DNA of 64,000 nt from contig NW_003546308.1 in assembly GCF_000090795.2 (NCBI RefSeq), forward strand, positions 3,108 to 67,107. The letters are read 5' to 3'. Origin of the DNA: Amphimedon queenslandica (Eukaryota > Porifera > Demospongiae > Haplosclerida > Niphatidae). A program made the position numbers and the translations under genes. The notes beneath the pieces are model-generated. The model saw only the letters and a list, made by a program, of their open reading frames with translations. It ran no database searches and was not told the origin of the DNA. This document shows, piece by piece, positions 41,459-53,011 of the stretch; the first letter of the stretch is position 1; every line of letters begins with the position of its first letter.

Positions 41459-41689
41459 TTATCGGAGAGAAAAAAAAAGAACATTACCCTGACATCCAAT
41501 TAATGTATATTATTAATAACAATAAGAACACACACACACTACTTGTTTCAAATTAAAAATTAAATAAGTTCAATATAATTCTAAATTAAAATGAAAGAAG
41601 TAATATATGCAATTCTAAATGAAGGCAATAAATAATTCTTTGGTTAACATGCACATCTAAAATGTATAATACAATAATTACAATATCTT

Positions 41690-43972
41690 TCATTTTGTGC
41701 TGGGCTTGCTGCTCAGTTTCCCAGTTAAGAACTGAAACAGTGTCATTTTCTCTCTCTCTTCAACCACTTCAGTGTAGTATTCATTAAGGAGCTCCCATAG
41801 ATTGGATACTACTAGTCTTCTGCTCATTATCAGTTGATGAATGTCAACTAGTTTTGATAGCAGCTCCCCTCCTTTATCAAAAGTAAAATACACCATATCT
41901 CTATCAGCTATTGAACAGGCCATCCACTGCAGCAATGCTTTTAGCTCAGGATCGCCGCCGAAAGCACCACACCCCCAATTACCTGTAGCCACGCCCATCA
42001 TGCGTCCGCAGGGAGTCATGCCGGTTTCTCCTGAAAACCCGCTATAAGCTTTAGTCAGTTCCCTGGAGAGTCTAGTTCTCTCGTATTGTCGCCATTGCCA
42101 TTTACGATTGAATATAAGAGCATCAATAGCAACTACTCGGACTTGTTTCCGACCCCAGTCGTCCAGGTGGGTCTGGTCTTTATAATCCCCGCCCCATTCA
42201 AAACTATTAGAGTACCCACGATAAGTGCTGAACTGCTCGGCCCCAATAACTAATAGACTCTCGTTGGGCGAGAGTTCTTCGGTGAAAAGACGAGAAAGCA
42301 ATAACTCCGGACATATTAGAAACCTTATTTCCTCTTGGACGCACCCGTAGTCTAGGACTCCGCCCCCAATGTACTTGTTAGCAAAATCAACTTGTAACAT
42401 TCCGTGTCCCTGATCCTCTATAGTCCCTGTGGAGCTCACGTGAAGGGAAGTAAAAGGTTTTGTGGATTGGTCCCAGTTTGGGGCCTCTTTGAGTACTTGA
42501 CGACTGAATGTGACGGCCCCCGAGGGCATTGAGGATAGTACTCGTTTGAAATAATGCAAAATACACTGTAGTTTATGGAGCTGTTTCTTGATTGGTCTGG
42601 AGCAGAGGAGACTGTTGAAATTGATGCTTGGAAATGAAGCGAATTCCGAGTCGGAGGCGTTAGAGTTACGTCGTGGATAAGTACAGAATAAAGCATTAGC
42701 CAGTAGACATGCTACCTGCTCCTGTGACATAGTGAGAGAATAGGACACACCTTTGGAGAGGAGAGGAACAGCGTGGGTCATTATCTGTGGGAGATTTAGC
42801 ACCAGCTTCTTCAATGGAGGAAGGACGGTGCTAAAGAATCTATCGGTTTCTTCTTTGGTTTGATGTCTCGCGAAATAAGCATGAAGGAGCTGGAACTTCC
42901 ACTTGCCACGAAATCTAGAATTATAAGTTAAGATGGCTTCCTCAAGCTCGAAAGAATTCCTGATTGGTTTTGATAGTGCTTGAGTGATGAGCACCCATTT
43001 CTTGACCAGTTTTGAGCCAGGTACTGGATACAAGCACTGAGATGAGGTTGGCATTCTGACGTGACTATCGTCCCATACGTCTCTGTAAGTAGGCGGGGTT
43101 GGAGTAGGCGGGGTTAGTCTTGGGACGCATCCATCGGTTTTAAAAGTGACGCAGTGAGACGCAGAGCCTCTCAGAGGCGGAAGAATGGGCGTGGCAGAGG
43201 GTCCGAAACAGATCTCGTTGAGTGGGGTACAGCCCCACGTCTGTGCCTGTTTCACGGGAGAAGGGAGAGAGGGGGAAGGGGGAGGAGATTCACTGACGTG
43301 AGAACAATCCGAAACATCTAAAAATTAAATAAAATTACTTTTTCATAGTAAAAAGGTATAGCCAGCGTGGGCTTTCTTAAAAAAGGTTTATTCAGTAAAG
43401 TGTAACAAAACAGAGAATCTTCTCTTAGCTAAAATACCTTGCACTATAATAGTAAATGACTTGAAGCAACTTTAAAATTCATTAAAAAATCCAAATTTGA
43501 TTGGAATCAGTTCAATGTTGATACACAACATAAGGACATGTATGTGCATCAAAATAAATTATAAAAATGGAGAATTCTCTCCTAGTCATTTTTGACGGAA
43601 TTTGGCCAAAGACCCTGTACAGGGATTTGAACCAGATTTTTGAGCAACTTTTAAAACTGGTTAAAATCCTATTGCGATTGGAATCACTTCAAAATTCAAT
43701 ACTTAACATTTACGTATAAATATATTTATACCTTCTTCACTTGAAACATAGATAGTGCTCGAAATAGTGCTTGAAACTTCTTCATTTGTTTCTCCTTTGG
43801 GTCTTTTCGGTTTGTAGCTGGTTGATGGCGAATGAGAAAGAAACAGCTCCGTTAATGTAGTCTGTCTCTTTCCAGTACCACCAACCTTCTCTCCTTTGCT
43901 GTCTTTAGAAGAGCAGGAGGAGGTAGGAGAAGGTAAAGATTCTTTTCTCGAGGCAGAAAAAGACGCTGCCAT
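41690..43972 (-). CDS. PARG: poly(ADP-ribose) glycohydrolase
   Basis: PARG cleaves poly(ADP-ribose) chains in DNA repair and is mainly nuclear. Two exons (43972-43732 and 43317-41690) give 622 residues against 976 in human, the difference being a shorter regulatory N-terminus. The catalytic signature GGGVLDYGCVQEEIRF contains the paired glutamates; IGAEQFSTYRGY, DDWGRKQVRVVAIDAL, KAYSGF and VATGNWGCGAFGGDPELK follow in the usual order. The N-terminal exon is Ser/Lys-rich and includes GKRQTTLTELF, which resembles a PCNA-interacting (PIP) box. Reading of the large exon continues upstream of its GTG at 43255 to the acceptor at 43318, so the true start is the ATG at 43972. The stop lies 231 bases from that of NAP1L on the other strand. 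Confidence 0.95.
43470..43715 (-). repeat. intronic satellite repeat, one to two decayed units
   Basis: In the only PARG intron, AATTTGATTGGAATCAG, CACAACATAAGGACATG, GGAGAATTCTC and CCCTGTACAGGGATTT mark minus-strand subfamily A copies, with a second ATTGGAATCA near 43676. Confidence 0.8.
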
Positions 43973-44221
43973 ATTATTGACACGCCTACAATTTTAACAC
44001 CCACGCAAAAGGGAGGGGCTCGCATTCTTCAAAATCAAAAATCAATAATAATAATAATAATAAATGTGATAACTGGATTAAAAAAGACTAACATTGTTGT
44101 CCCTATATAAGTGATAAAGTGTAATAAAAATATAAAAAATCTTTCCCTAAGTTGATAATATTTATAAAGCTACATAATGTAGAGATTTATATGCCAACCA
44201 ATTTCTAGTCCTATTTTATCG
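43973..44221. other. spacer between PARG start and the APP-like gene end
   Basis: It carries a short (AAT)n run at 44045-44062 and must hold the PARG promoter. No other feature was recognised. Confidence 0.5.
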
Positions 44222-45962
44222 CTAGTCAGAATCTTCGTGTATAGGAGAAGGAAGAACATCTTCAGTGTAGTTTGAAAGGTCAGGATAATCTGCTGCCCCA
44301 TCATAGATAGGGTTAACTAATACAGTGGCATCTATAGGCTTCTTTGCAGCAGATCCCTTGCCATTTTTCTTCTTTTTCCTGTAATGTGTGAGAGAGAGAG
44401 AGAGAAAGAAAGAAAGAAGCACAAAGATGAAAGGAAAGATGCCAGCACTCATTTGGCACTATTGTTTCATTCCAGTTCCAAAAATGGAAACACAGCTGGT
44501 GAAGAATAGTATTAATCGTTTGAAACGGCACTCAAGGAAACCTAGCAGAGTCTGGCTTACTACAACCCAACTAGGGCTGCCCAGCTTTGTACACATTGCA
44601 CACAAAATTCATATATAACCTTATTTACTATAAAGCCATTGACCTAATTGATTTAACAATTTAAATTTGACTCACTTGTAGATTAAATATGATACTATTA
44701 GAACAAGGAATGCAAAGGCTAACACAATTACGATAGGCACAATGTACGATGAAGCACCTGCAGCATCTTCCCCACTTAGAGATACGCTGGTTTCCTGCAA
44801 TGAACGATAAGGATTCGTCATATACTCATTCCAATTGCAATTCCATGGAGACCATTTCCACAGTAACTTACAGTAGGAGTGGAAGATGCAGAAGTACTGC
44901 TGCCACTGCTGCTACTGGTGGGTTGACCTGTATGGGCTTTGTCAGACTCTTTCTGTCCTTGAGATGGTGGTGTGGGTGCCCCAGGTGGAGTACTTGTCAA
45001 AACTGGAGGAGTTGCTACAGATGTTAGATTTGAAACACATCATACATATGCACACATATACCTTGTACACACACTCTCACTCGCACACACACACACAAGA
45101 ACTTACGTGTTGGATGCTTCTTGTCATCACCCTCTCCCCTCTCTCCACCTTCTTGGGTCCTAGGACAGCAGACGTAATCAGCTTGCAGATACCGCCTAAG
45201 CGATGAATCATGACAGACATGTTTTACCTAAAGAAAGTGTATAACTAAGTTAGAGGTTTGTCATATTACACAATGTTACATCGAGAGTGGTTTGCATATA
45301 CAGATGCGCATAGGCCAACTTGTAACACATGAAAGAAAACGCTGTAAAAGCAGCTCTTTATTAATCAGAATTAAGTTTGCCACCACATGTAAAGAGGCAC
45401 GCAGCCTAATGGCTATCATGATGCCAAACTAACCTCTGTTGATCGGAGACTCATAGAAACATCAGCACATGCTCCTTCTCCACCTGCGACCCATTCTTCC
45501 TCTGTTTTGCAGTTCAGTATATTAGTACCACTAGTTACTATTTTACAATCTGTGCCTAAAACAACTCATTAATAGTGCTTAGGACTCTATTCCTCTTTTT
45601 TTACCTCCGTTAACATTCTCTGCCTTGTCGTCTGGAAGTACACACACTGCTACTGGAAACTCCAAAAGTCTGTTCTCAACGACATGACAGACTTCGTTAC
45701 CGAAACATGTTTTATAATCGCAAGGATTGGGCTGGTCGTTAGACTGTACTGTTGCAATAGCTAATGAAAGGAGCAATATAATCTGTAGAGAAAGGTAGAA
45801 AGGGGCTTTAGACTTATAGTAAAATAATGGTTGATTATACAGAGAGGGCTCATGCAAGACAATAGGAACTGGTTGAGATATGCCCCATATAATGAGCACT
45901 TGAGGGGTATTAGCACTTGAGGTGTTTGTATGGTGCAGACAGTTTACCCAGTGACTCTTCAT
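44222..45962 (-). CDS. single-pass membrane protein resembling the amyloid precursor protein (APP) family
   Basis: Seven exons (45962-45948, 45782-45605, 45555-45434, 45227-45107, 45014-44872, 44794-44676, 44378-44222) encode 284 residues. In order: signal peptide MKSHWIILLLSLAIATVQS; a small cysteine module (CDYKTCFGNEVC...AVCV) that looks follistatin-like; a module from DCKIVTSG to DYVCCP whose spacing (C-x11-C-x5-W-x7-C, a later C, then VCCP) matches the copper-binding half of the APP E1 domain; a Ser/Thr/Pro stalk; a membrane helix (SSYIVPIVIVLAFAFLVLIV) stopped by KKKKK; and a cytoplasmic tail with NPIY, an NPxY motif as in APP, plus YPDL, a possible endocytosis signal. The growth-factor-like part of E1 and the E2 domain are absent. 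CLIP-type domains also end in VCCP, so the link rests on the combined layout. Gene structure is secure; the family call is an inference. Confidence 0.62.
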
Positions 45963-46422
45963 CTTGCACTTGTGGGGCAACGCCCTCTTTACCACCGACC
46001 TCTCCAAAAGCACTTAACTTAACGGTATAACGAGGCCTTCGGGCTTGTTGCTTCAAAACAGAAGACCACTAGCGGTTATGCGCTTCTGCCGCAGCTTGTA
46101 GACAGTGATCCTGGCTGACTGAGATAAAGCAGCAAGCAGAGACGGCTTGCTAAGGACCCGAGGGAAACGGGAAGGAAAAGTTTGCGAAGGATGTTGTAGT
46201 AATTAATTGCCTGCTGCAAACAACTGGAAATGAATAAACTGAATCAAAAATTCATTATTGCTCTGGGCGTGTCTATCGACACGTGCCTCGTGCTGTATAA
46301 ATGAGGCGCTAGGTGCCTTGGTCTTGAAGCCATCTTAAAGGTATCTACAAGGATAGAGGCAGACTGAGAGTCTATAAGAGAGAGAGAATAAGTGAGAAAG
46401 AGCATTGACTCAGACTAACTAA
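45963..46422. promoter_or_regulatory. divergent promoter region of the APP-like gene and GATA
   Basis: The 460-base gap between opposed start codons has a TATA-like TATAAAT at 46296-46302 placed for GATA transcription, a CACGTG at 46280-46285 overlapping a perfect inverted repeat CGTGTC-TATC-GACACG (46268-46283), and an AGATAA site at 46122-46127 that fits the WGATAR consensus, suggesting possible autoregulation. Confidence 0.5.
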
Positions 46423-49400
46423 ATGGAGAAAGCAGACGACGCTATGCAACCATCTTCCAACGCAGGTAGATTCAATATCTTCAGTAGTTCTTCCAATACG
46501 CGGCCTAGTCCAGGAGGAGTAGCTAGTAGTACACCTAGTAGTGTGAGCAGCAACTCTGAGAAGCAATCCGTCCAGCTACCCACCATATGCTACCCATCAC
46601 AACTCCCTCCCGGCCCTCCTACCCATCATCAGATGGGAAACTTCATCGAGGCAACTAGTGCAGTAGCTGGGCCACAGTTTCGTTCAAGATCACAGTTCCC
46701 TGGGCAGCTACAGTACTGCAGGACAGCTACATTCACTCAGCTACAGGTAGCGCAGGCAACCTTTCGCTATCCTCCTACTCCACCAGTGGATCTGGCCGAG
46801 AGCATCCAACAGCAAGCTCAGTGCGAGCAGGCACCAACTCTCAGCCATATCGGCTACCCTCCTCTCCCACTACCGTCTAATGCTGAGGTACTCCCGCCCG
46901 TCTCCACCTGCAGCACGGAGAAGAGCAGCTTTTCTCTTCCCACACCACCAGACCTGATCCCAATATCAAGCTCTGACATGGACTCGAGCTCCATTGCCGT
47001 TTCTCCTTCCACAGGTCCTCCTGGAGGTCTCAAACCTTCCCCCTCCTCCTCCTCCTCCTATTATTACCAGCTACCATGGCAGCAGAGCATAACGACCACA
47101 CCACAGGATCTTCCTTCAGTAGGAGATGCTAATCATCATTGCCTTGCAACTCACTCTCACGTGCAGGCCTGGTCCGGCTCAGAGTCTGCTAGTCCCTCTC
47201 CTCTGTCTTTGCAGCAGCGATTCTTTTTCCAACTCCCTCAGTCTGCTACTGCCAATGGACAATATGGAGATAGTAAGTCAGACTTCATTTCCATTCGTGT
47301 GTGTGTGTATTATTTAGTGTATGCATGGCATCATGGGCTGCTTTTCAGCAGAATGCACAAATTATGGTTTAAAAAATTGTGATAATATTTTTACTTCAGA
47401 TTAATTCGGAGCCCCATAAGCAATGTTTGTCCCTTATGATTACACAAGTCCTCCTTTTACTTACTAAACTAGCCTCTTCTCCACACTCCACACACATCAT
47501 TCCCTGCTACCCATTAGTGCTTAACTGGGTCTTACAGCAATCATTCATTCCACCATACTGCCTTGTACTCAGGGAGTGGACACCCAGGCCACTAATTTAC
47601 ACAAGTACTCCATGAATACACTCAATTGGAGGCTGGACTTCCAATGACCTTAAGCAACTTTGCCACTTAATAAGTGATTGATTCTTCCCCCCTCATTGAG
47701 TGTTGTTTGTTGTTGATATTTGTACAGCTGATTACTATAGAAAGCCTACAGCTGCAGACATTTTGTGAGACTCAGAGACACTCCTATGTATAGGATTGCA
47801 TCATGGTTCTGATCTCACATGCAAAGCTCTTTACAACTCTTTCTTAAGTATTGTCAATGTATTTTCTCTTGTCCTCATTCTCTAGAGTTTGCTATGATAA
47901 TGTCCTTAGAACACCTGTCACTTTATCATTAGTAGTAGCTCCACTGTATACTCAATGCGGTGCAAGAAGCTACTACCACCTTCATTTTACATTATCTGCC
48001 TTTGCAAAACATAATTTGTACTCTGCCTTCCATTTGTAAATCCTCCCCTTCCACTCAAAGTAGACACCCTCATGACTAGGCCTACACAAGCACGCTAGCT
48101 TATACTGCAGTAACCTAACCACTGGCTGATCCCTCCCTATGGTCATAGCCTCCTGATTGAGGCTGAGCCTCTTATGTAGTATAATGTCCATGCTTAGTGT
48201 GTGGCCTAGTATGCATAGAGAAAGAGAGGCGGGTGATGAGTAAGTGTACTGTGTGTGTGTGTCTATATGATCTATTGAAGGTGTAACTTTGTATGTTGTG
48301 TATCAAATGTGAGTGGACTTTCTGCCTTCTTGTTGCTACTGCCTAACCTAACACTGTAGTGGAATGGGTATGGCCTATTTGCAGCTGTTGTTGGACTCTC
48401 TCTCCAATGGTCTGTTTGTACACCAACAGCTGCCCCTTCTCTTGTAGTAGTGCTTATAATGCTCAAATGCTTTGATATGAAGCTTTAAAGGACCTTTTTG
48501 TTTTAATGGTGGAATATTTGTACGGTTTCAATCATCAATCAATCAATTGCTATTATCATGCCGTCTCTCCCTCTCTCTCTTTTTATAATAGTGTATGCTT
48601 ATAATGCTGGCATAGCTCGCCAATGCAATAACTGTGGCTCCAGCAACACTCCTCTCTGGAGGAGAAACTCCGAAGGTCACTACCTTTGTAACGCCTGTGG
48701 ACTTTATTACAGGGTCAACGGTACCAACAGACAAGGACACCAAAAGAAAAAAGTGAGGGTTGCATGCTTTAGTAGTAATTATAGTGTAGCTTGGTTGCTG
48801 TACATTGAAATTTACTGTGTTAGATGGTTGTATGGGGTTGTTTACAGCACAGGAGCGGGGATGCCTCTTCATGGCTGAGAGGTAACACCTGCTCTGTGTA
48901 TTGTTATCAGTAAGGACAATATTTGTCTCTTGTTGTGTTGGTGATTCAGGAACATGTACTATCATAACCATTCACTGTTTTTCTCTCTCTCTCTCTTGCA
49001 GGCTACACTCAAGTCTATGAACAATAAGTGCTCAAATTGTGGAACTACCAAGACAGTTTTGTGGAGAAGACTCGAGAATGGAGACCCAGTCTGCAATCCT
49101 TGTGGCCTTTATTACAAGCTCAACGGGGTAAGGAGAGAGATAAGAGAGATGAAATGGAAAGTAATAGATTATGCCTTGTTTGTGTGTTTTGCTCTCAATT
49201 GCTTGTCTAATAACTACCAAGAGATCTCTTATATAGTCTATCAGAAAAAAGCTGTCTTATTTTGAGTTCATTATCTTGCCTTGATTAGCTTTAATGCTTT
49301 GCCAAAAAATTTAAAAAAATACATTTGTGGTTGCTAAAAGAAAAGGGGAGAGAAGATGAAAGGGAGAGAGAGGAATAGAAGGGAGGGAGAGGGTGAGAAG

Positions 49401-50533
49401 GTTGAGGCAAGCCTTTAAGAGCAGGAGGAGTTGTGTCTTCCTTAATGATATTCACCTTCTTTTGTCAAGAAGGGGTGTATACCACCATATATGGTCATAT
49501 AGTATTGAGTACTTAAAGCATCATCCTTAGCCTCATAATGCAATGTATTCAGACTGTGTGCATGTGTCTATGTGTGTGGATAGTACCACAATGCAGTCTC
49601 CAAGTAGTAAAGGAGGAGCTTAAAACAATCCAGAGTTGTTATAGTGGTATCCTTTGTCGCAATAAGAAATGGGAGGAAGAGAGAGAGAGAGGGTGTGAGG
49701 GTGAGTGAAGAGAGTTAGAGAGGAAGGTTAATTAAAGTAGGGTAAACACCACTATTGTTTATTATGGTGCCATTGAGTCATTATATCCTGTTTCCTTTAA
49801 TTAATATATCCTCTCTCTTCTTCCCTATTGCCATCTTTAGGTAGCAAGGCCCAAGTCTCTTTGCAAGGATACCATTCAGACTCGGAACAGAAAATCCAAA
49901 AACGAGTCAAAGAAGTCAAAGTCCGGTAGTACAAGTGGAGCCAGCAGCAGTGGGAGCTCTAGCAAGAAATCAAGCGAGTCCTCCAGCCCGACTCTACTAG
50001 GAGGTGCTGGTATGCAGTGTCTTCCTGGCTCCCTCATAATGCACAGTGATAAGCTACACGATGCCTCAGGTATGATGGCCTACCATCACGACCCAAACTC
50101 TTCCTCCGCCCCCTCATCGACCATATGCACGACGTCTTCGTACCAGGCCCAGCCCATGAACCCGTATAATTCCTCCCCAACGCAGCACGCTGCCTACGCT
50201 TACAACAACATACCTCCATCAACGACCGCTTCGTATGAGTACATGCAGGCCCAGACTCAAGAACCGAAAATGACAGAGTTGGGTATGATCCCACACTCGT
50301 CCCCCTCTCCTTATTACTCTCCTCCCACTACAGTACAGGTCCCTATCGAGGGCACTATCAGTGCAGCTGCTGACTGTTATAGTTATTATGGATACGGTGT
50401 GACTCCTTCTCCTTCCTCTCATCCTCATGCCTCCCCCCTCTCTTCTCACCACTCCTCCTCTCCTATAATGAATCCCTCTCCTCACCAGATACCTAATGCT
50501 GCTCCTGCCATGCAACCACAGCAATTGATGTAG
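46423..50533 (+). CDS. GATA: two-zinc-finger GATA transcription factor
   Basis: GATA factors bind WGATAR sites and specify endomesoderm-like fates in animals. Four exons (46423-47272, 48592-48752, 49002-49127, 49841-50533) encode 609 residues. The first 283 residues are low-complexity Ser/Pro/Gln-rich. The N-finger is [14 protein letters not shown]...[12 protein letters not shown] and the C-finger [14 protein letters not shown]...[12 protein letters not shown], both C-x2-C-x17-C-x2-C, each in its own exon as in other animal GATA genes. The basic tail after the C-finger, [20 protein letters not shown], matches the DNA-contacting extension. The rest is Ser/His/Tyr-rich and ends QPQQLM. The start is the first ATG after the TATA-like box and has no competing upstream frame. 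It is probably the single sponge GATA ancestral to the vertebrate set. Confidence 0.95.
47273..48591. other. GATA intron 1
   Basis: A 1.3 kb intron ending in a CT-rich tract (48561-48590). Open frames inside it on both strands show no domain. No repeat family was recognised. Confidence 0.55.
49128..49840. other. GATA intron 3
   Basis: Purine-rich GA blocks lie near the donor side (49133-49150, 49340-49400) and mid-intron (49670-49730), with a CT-rich tract at the acceptor (49808-49835). No exon was seen. Confidence 0.6.
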
Positions 50534-52855
50534 CTCCTTTACTCCAGCACACTAGGGCTGCTCTTTGAAAAGTGATGGATGGACAGTCATTTTCATTCTC
50601 ACTGGTGCAGCTATATGGCTTTTTATGCATAACTGGTAAAAACACACTGATACTACCCTATCACAATCCAAGACAAATTCCCTTTCTCTTTATTCTCTCC
50701 CCCCTCTTTCTCTACAATTTGTATTCCTTATATACATTAATCCACCATTCCTAAAACTTGTTATTTTTGTAAACACCATAGCTCCTGTTCTTATACTTTT
50801 GTATCTCATACCACTAGCTATGTGAAGCTAGTATACACTTTATATTATTATTATTTGCATATCTCTCTGTCAGTGGAGCTTGAGTGATCTCAGTTTTATT
50901 GAGGCCTCTCTCTCACTAGTAAATATTACTACTGCTGTCTGTGTGAACTTTACACCTTTGAAACTATTTCTCTTTTCACAATCAATGATTCAGGTCAATA
51001 TTTTTTTGTAATTTTTTGTTAAATAGTATCAATCGTGCTTCCTTCTCTCATCCTCTCTCCCTCTCCTTTATAATCATGTACAGTACATGGAGAATCATTA
51101 CTTTGTTCAGAATCACTTATGTATAGTTATTAGTTATTTCTTATTAGCTACTCTATTAGTCCTTGTTTGCCTTAATTTTTTTTTATTCTTTTAAAAAGAT
51201 ATTATTATTGTTGTTGTTTTTGTTGTTATTATTTGTTGTATGCTTTTAGTAAAAAATATTTAAAATGATAATTAAAACTTAAAAGCCGCATTGAAGCCCT
51301 TGCCGCCACATAGCTTCACTCTCTACTACACTAGAACCACTATGAGACAGATAACTCTCATTGTATTAAGCAAATTCAATTATAATAGCCTTGAAGAGGA
51401 GAATATTCACATCATTCACTTCTGAATACACACCGCGTCGGCAAACACCATAAAAAAACATGTACATGTACGTGTAGTACCTATAATACTGTAATATGTA
51501 TTATACATCTATATGTGCATGTATACGTATATGTGCATGTACATGTACATGACGGCTGATTCTTATAGACTTGTACTTGTGGATAACAATAGTGGGACAC
51601 TCATACAAGACAAGCCTACACTCTATGTATTCATGTACATGCATACTTACATGTACATGTACATGTACATGTATATATACGCACGGTACATTGATTCCGT
51701 CTAAAATTTCTTTATCTCTCAAAAGAGAACACAATCAAAGCCCAATAATAATAATAATAATAACAATGATCTTCGCATTATTTCAATAACAGTGGTTTTG
51801 ACAGATATTCATGAGTTGGGGGATTGGTTGCTTACATCAGAGTGAAGGCAAGGAGACACAATAATACACACAAAATGATAAAGGGATAACTCGATACCCT
51901 CTATCAGATACACAGACAATCAATTGCATCACCAATGATGAACACATCACAATTAAGACAGACATGACATACATGTACATGAATCAGCAGATACATTACT
52001 ACTACCCTAAAGATACACAGACATAATGCTAAAAGTACACATTATACATGTATACGTATGTTGCCTGTATCTTTTTATACTAAGCGTATGTGTGGTTATA
52101 CTTGGCACCCAATGAAATGTACTGTGTATTATCATTGGCTATTCATGCCTGTAGTGATCACAATATGTGTTTACTATCCAGTATTGATACTAGTACTAAC
52201 ATTATCAGACTAGGATTATTATTAATTATACAATATCCAAGAAATCCCGTTCTGATGACATTACAGGATGGCTCTTTATAAAAATGATATAATCTCTTAC
52301 TTCTTAGAAGCTAATTATTGAGACAAATACATACACGTATATGTACATGTACGTGCAGCTCATAACTAACAACTAATTAAGCATCTCAATGATAAGAGAA
52401 AAGAATAGAATAAGAAAAAGAGCTGTATAGTATTATAGCATTAGAGGGAGAGAGATTAAGGAGATAACAGTGTGGACAAATAGGCCTTTCCCAATTTCAG
52501 TGTCCGGTTGTGGGAGTAGTTGACTCAAAGTGAAATTAAAACAAGCTCATCCAAAATTGGAAGGAGCTTATCAGAGAAGCAGGACAACAAGAGAGAGTGA
52601 GTGAGTACTATCATACATTATGTAACACTACACAATAATACTCACGAGCATAACAATTGTATTTAATAATACTAAATAATAATAATAATAATAATAATAG
52701 CTACAGTACAGAAAATTATGTTACTTGTCATTCAGATATACAGTGTAACTGTTCATGTGTATGTGTGTAGAGTAGAATTTACAATAAACTTTATAGTTTG
52801 CTATGAGTGAGAGAGAGGAGGGAGGAGGAGGAGGAGGAGGAGTGGAGAAGAGGTG
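50534..52855. other. convergent 3' region of GATA and SPAG6
   Basis: This should contain the GATA 3' UTR and SPAG6 3' UTR. It has several ACATGTACATGT blocks (51460-51470, 51536-51550, 51640-51672, 51970, 52341), an (AAT)n run at 51747-51765 and another at 52676-52700. No coding exon was found. Confidence 0.6.
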
Positions 52856-52932
52856 CTATGTGGTGGTTGATGTTGGATTGTAGTCATCAATCCTTTCAAG
52901 GAGCTTCTCAGAGTAACCAGGAGAATAGTATC

Positions 52933-53011
<79 letters not shown>

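Noticed and set aside
41841-42047. Plus-strand frame inside PARG
   Set aside because: It is antisense to the catalytic exon, whose family match is unambiguous.
43255-43257. GTG at the left limit of the large PARG frame as a start codon
   Set aside because: The frame continues upstream to a good acceptor and joins an ATG exon in phase.
46020-46180. Possible tRNA-like or snRNA fold upstream of GATA
   Set aside because: GC-rich segments are present but no cloverleaf with conserved A and B boxes could be drawn.
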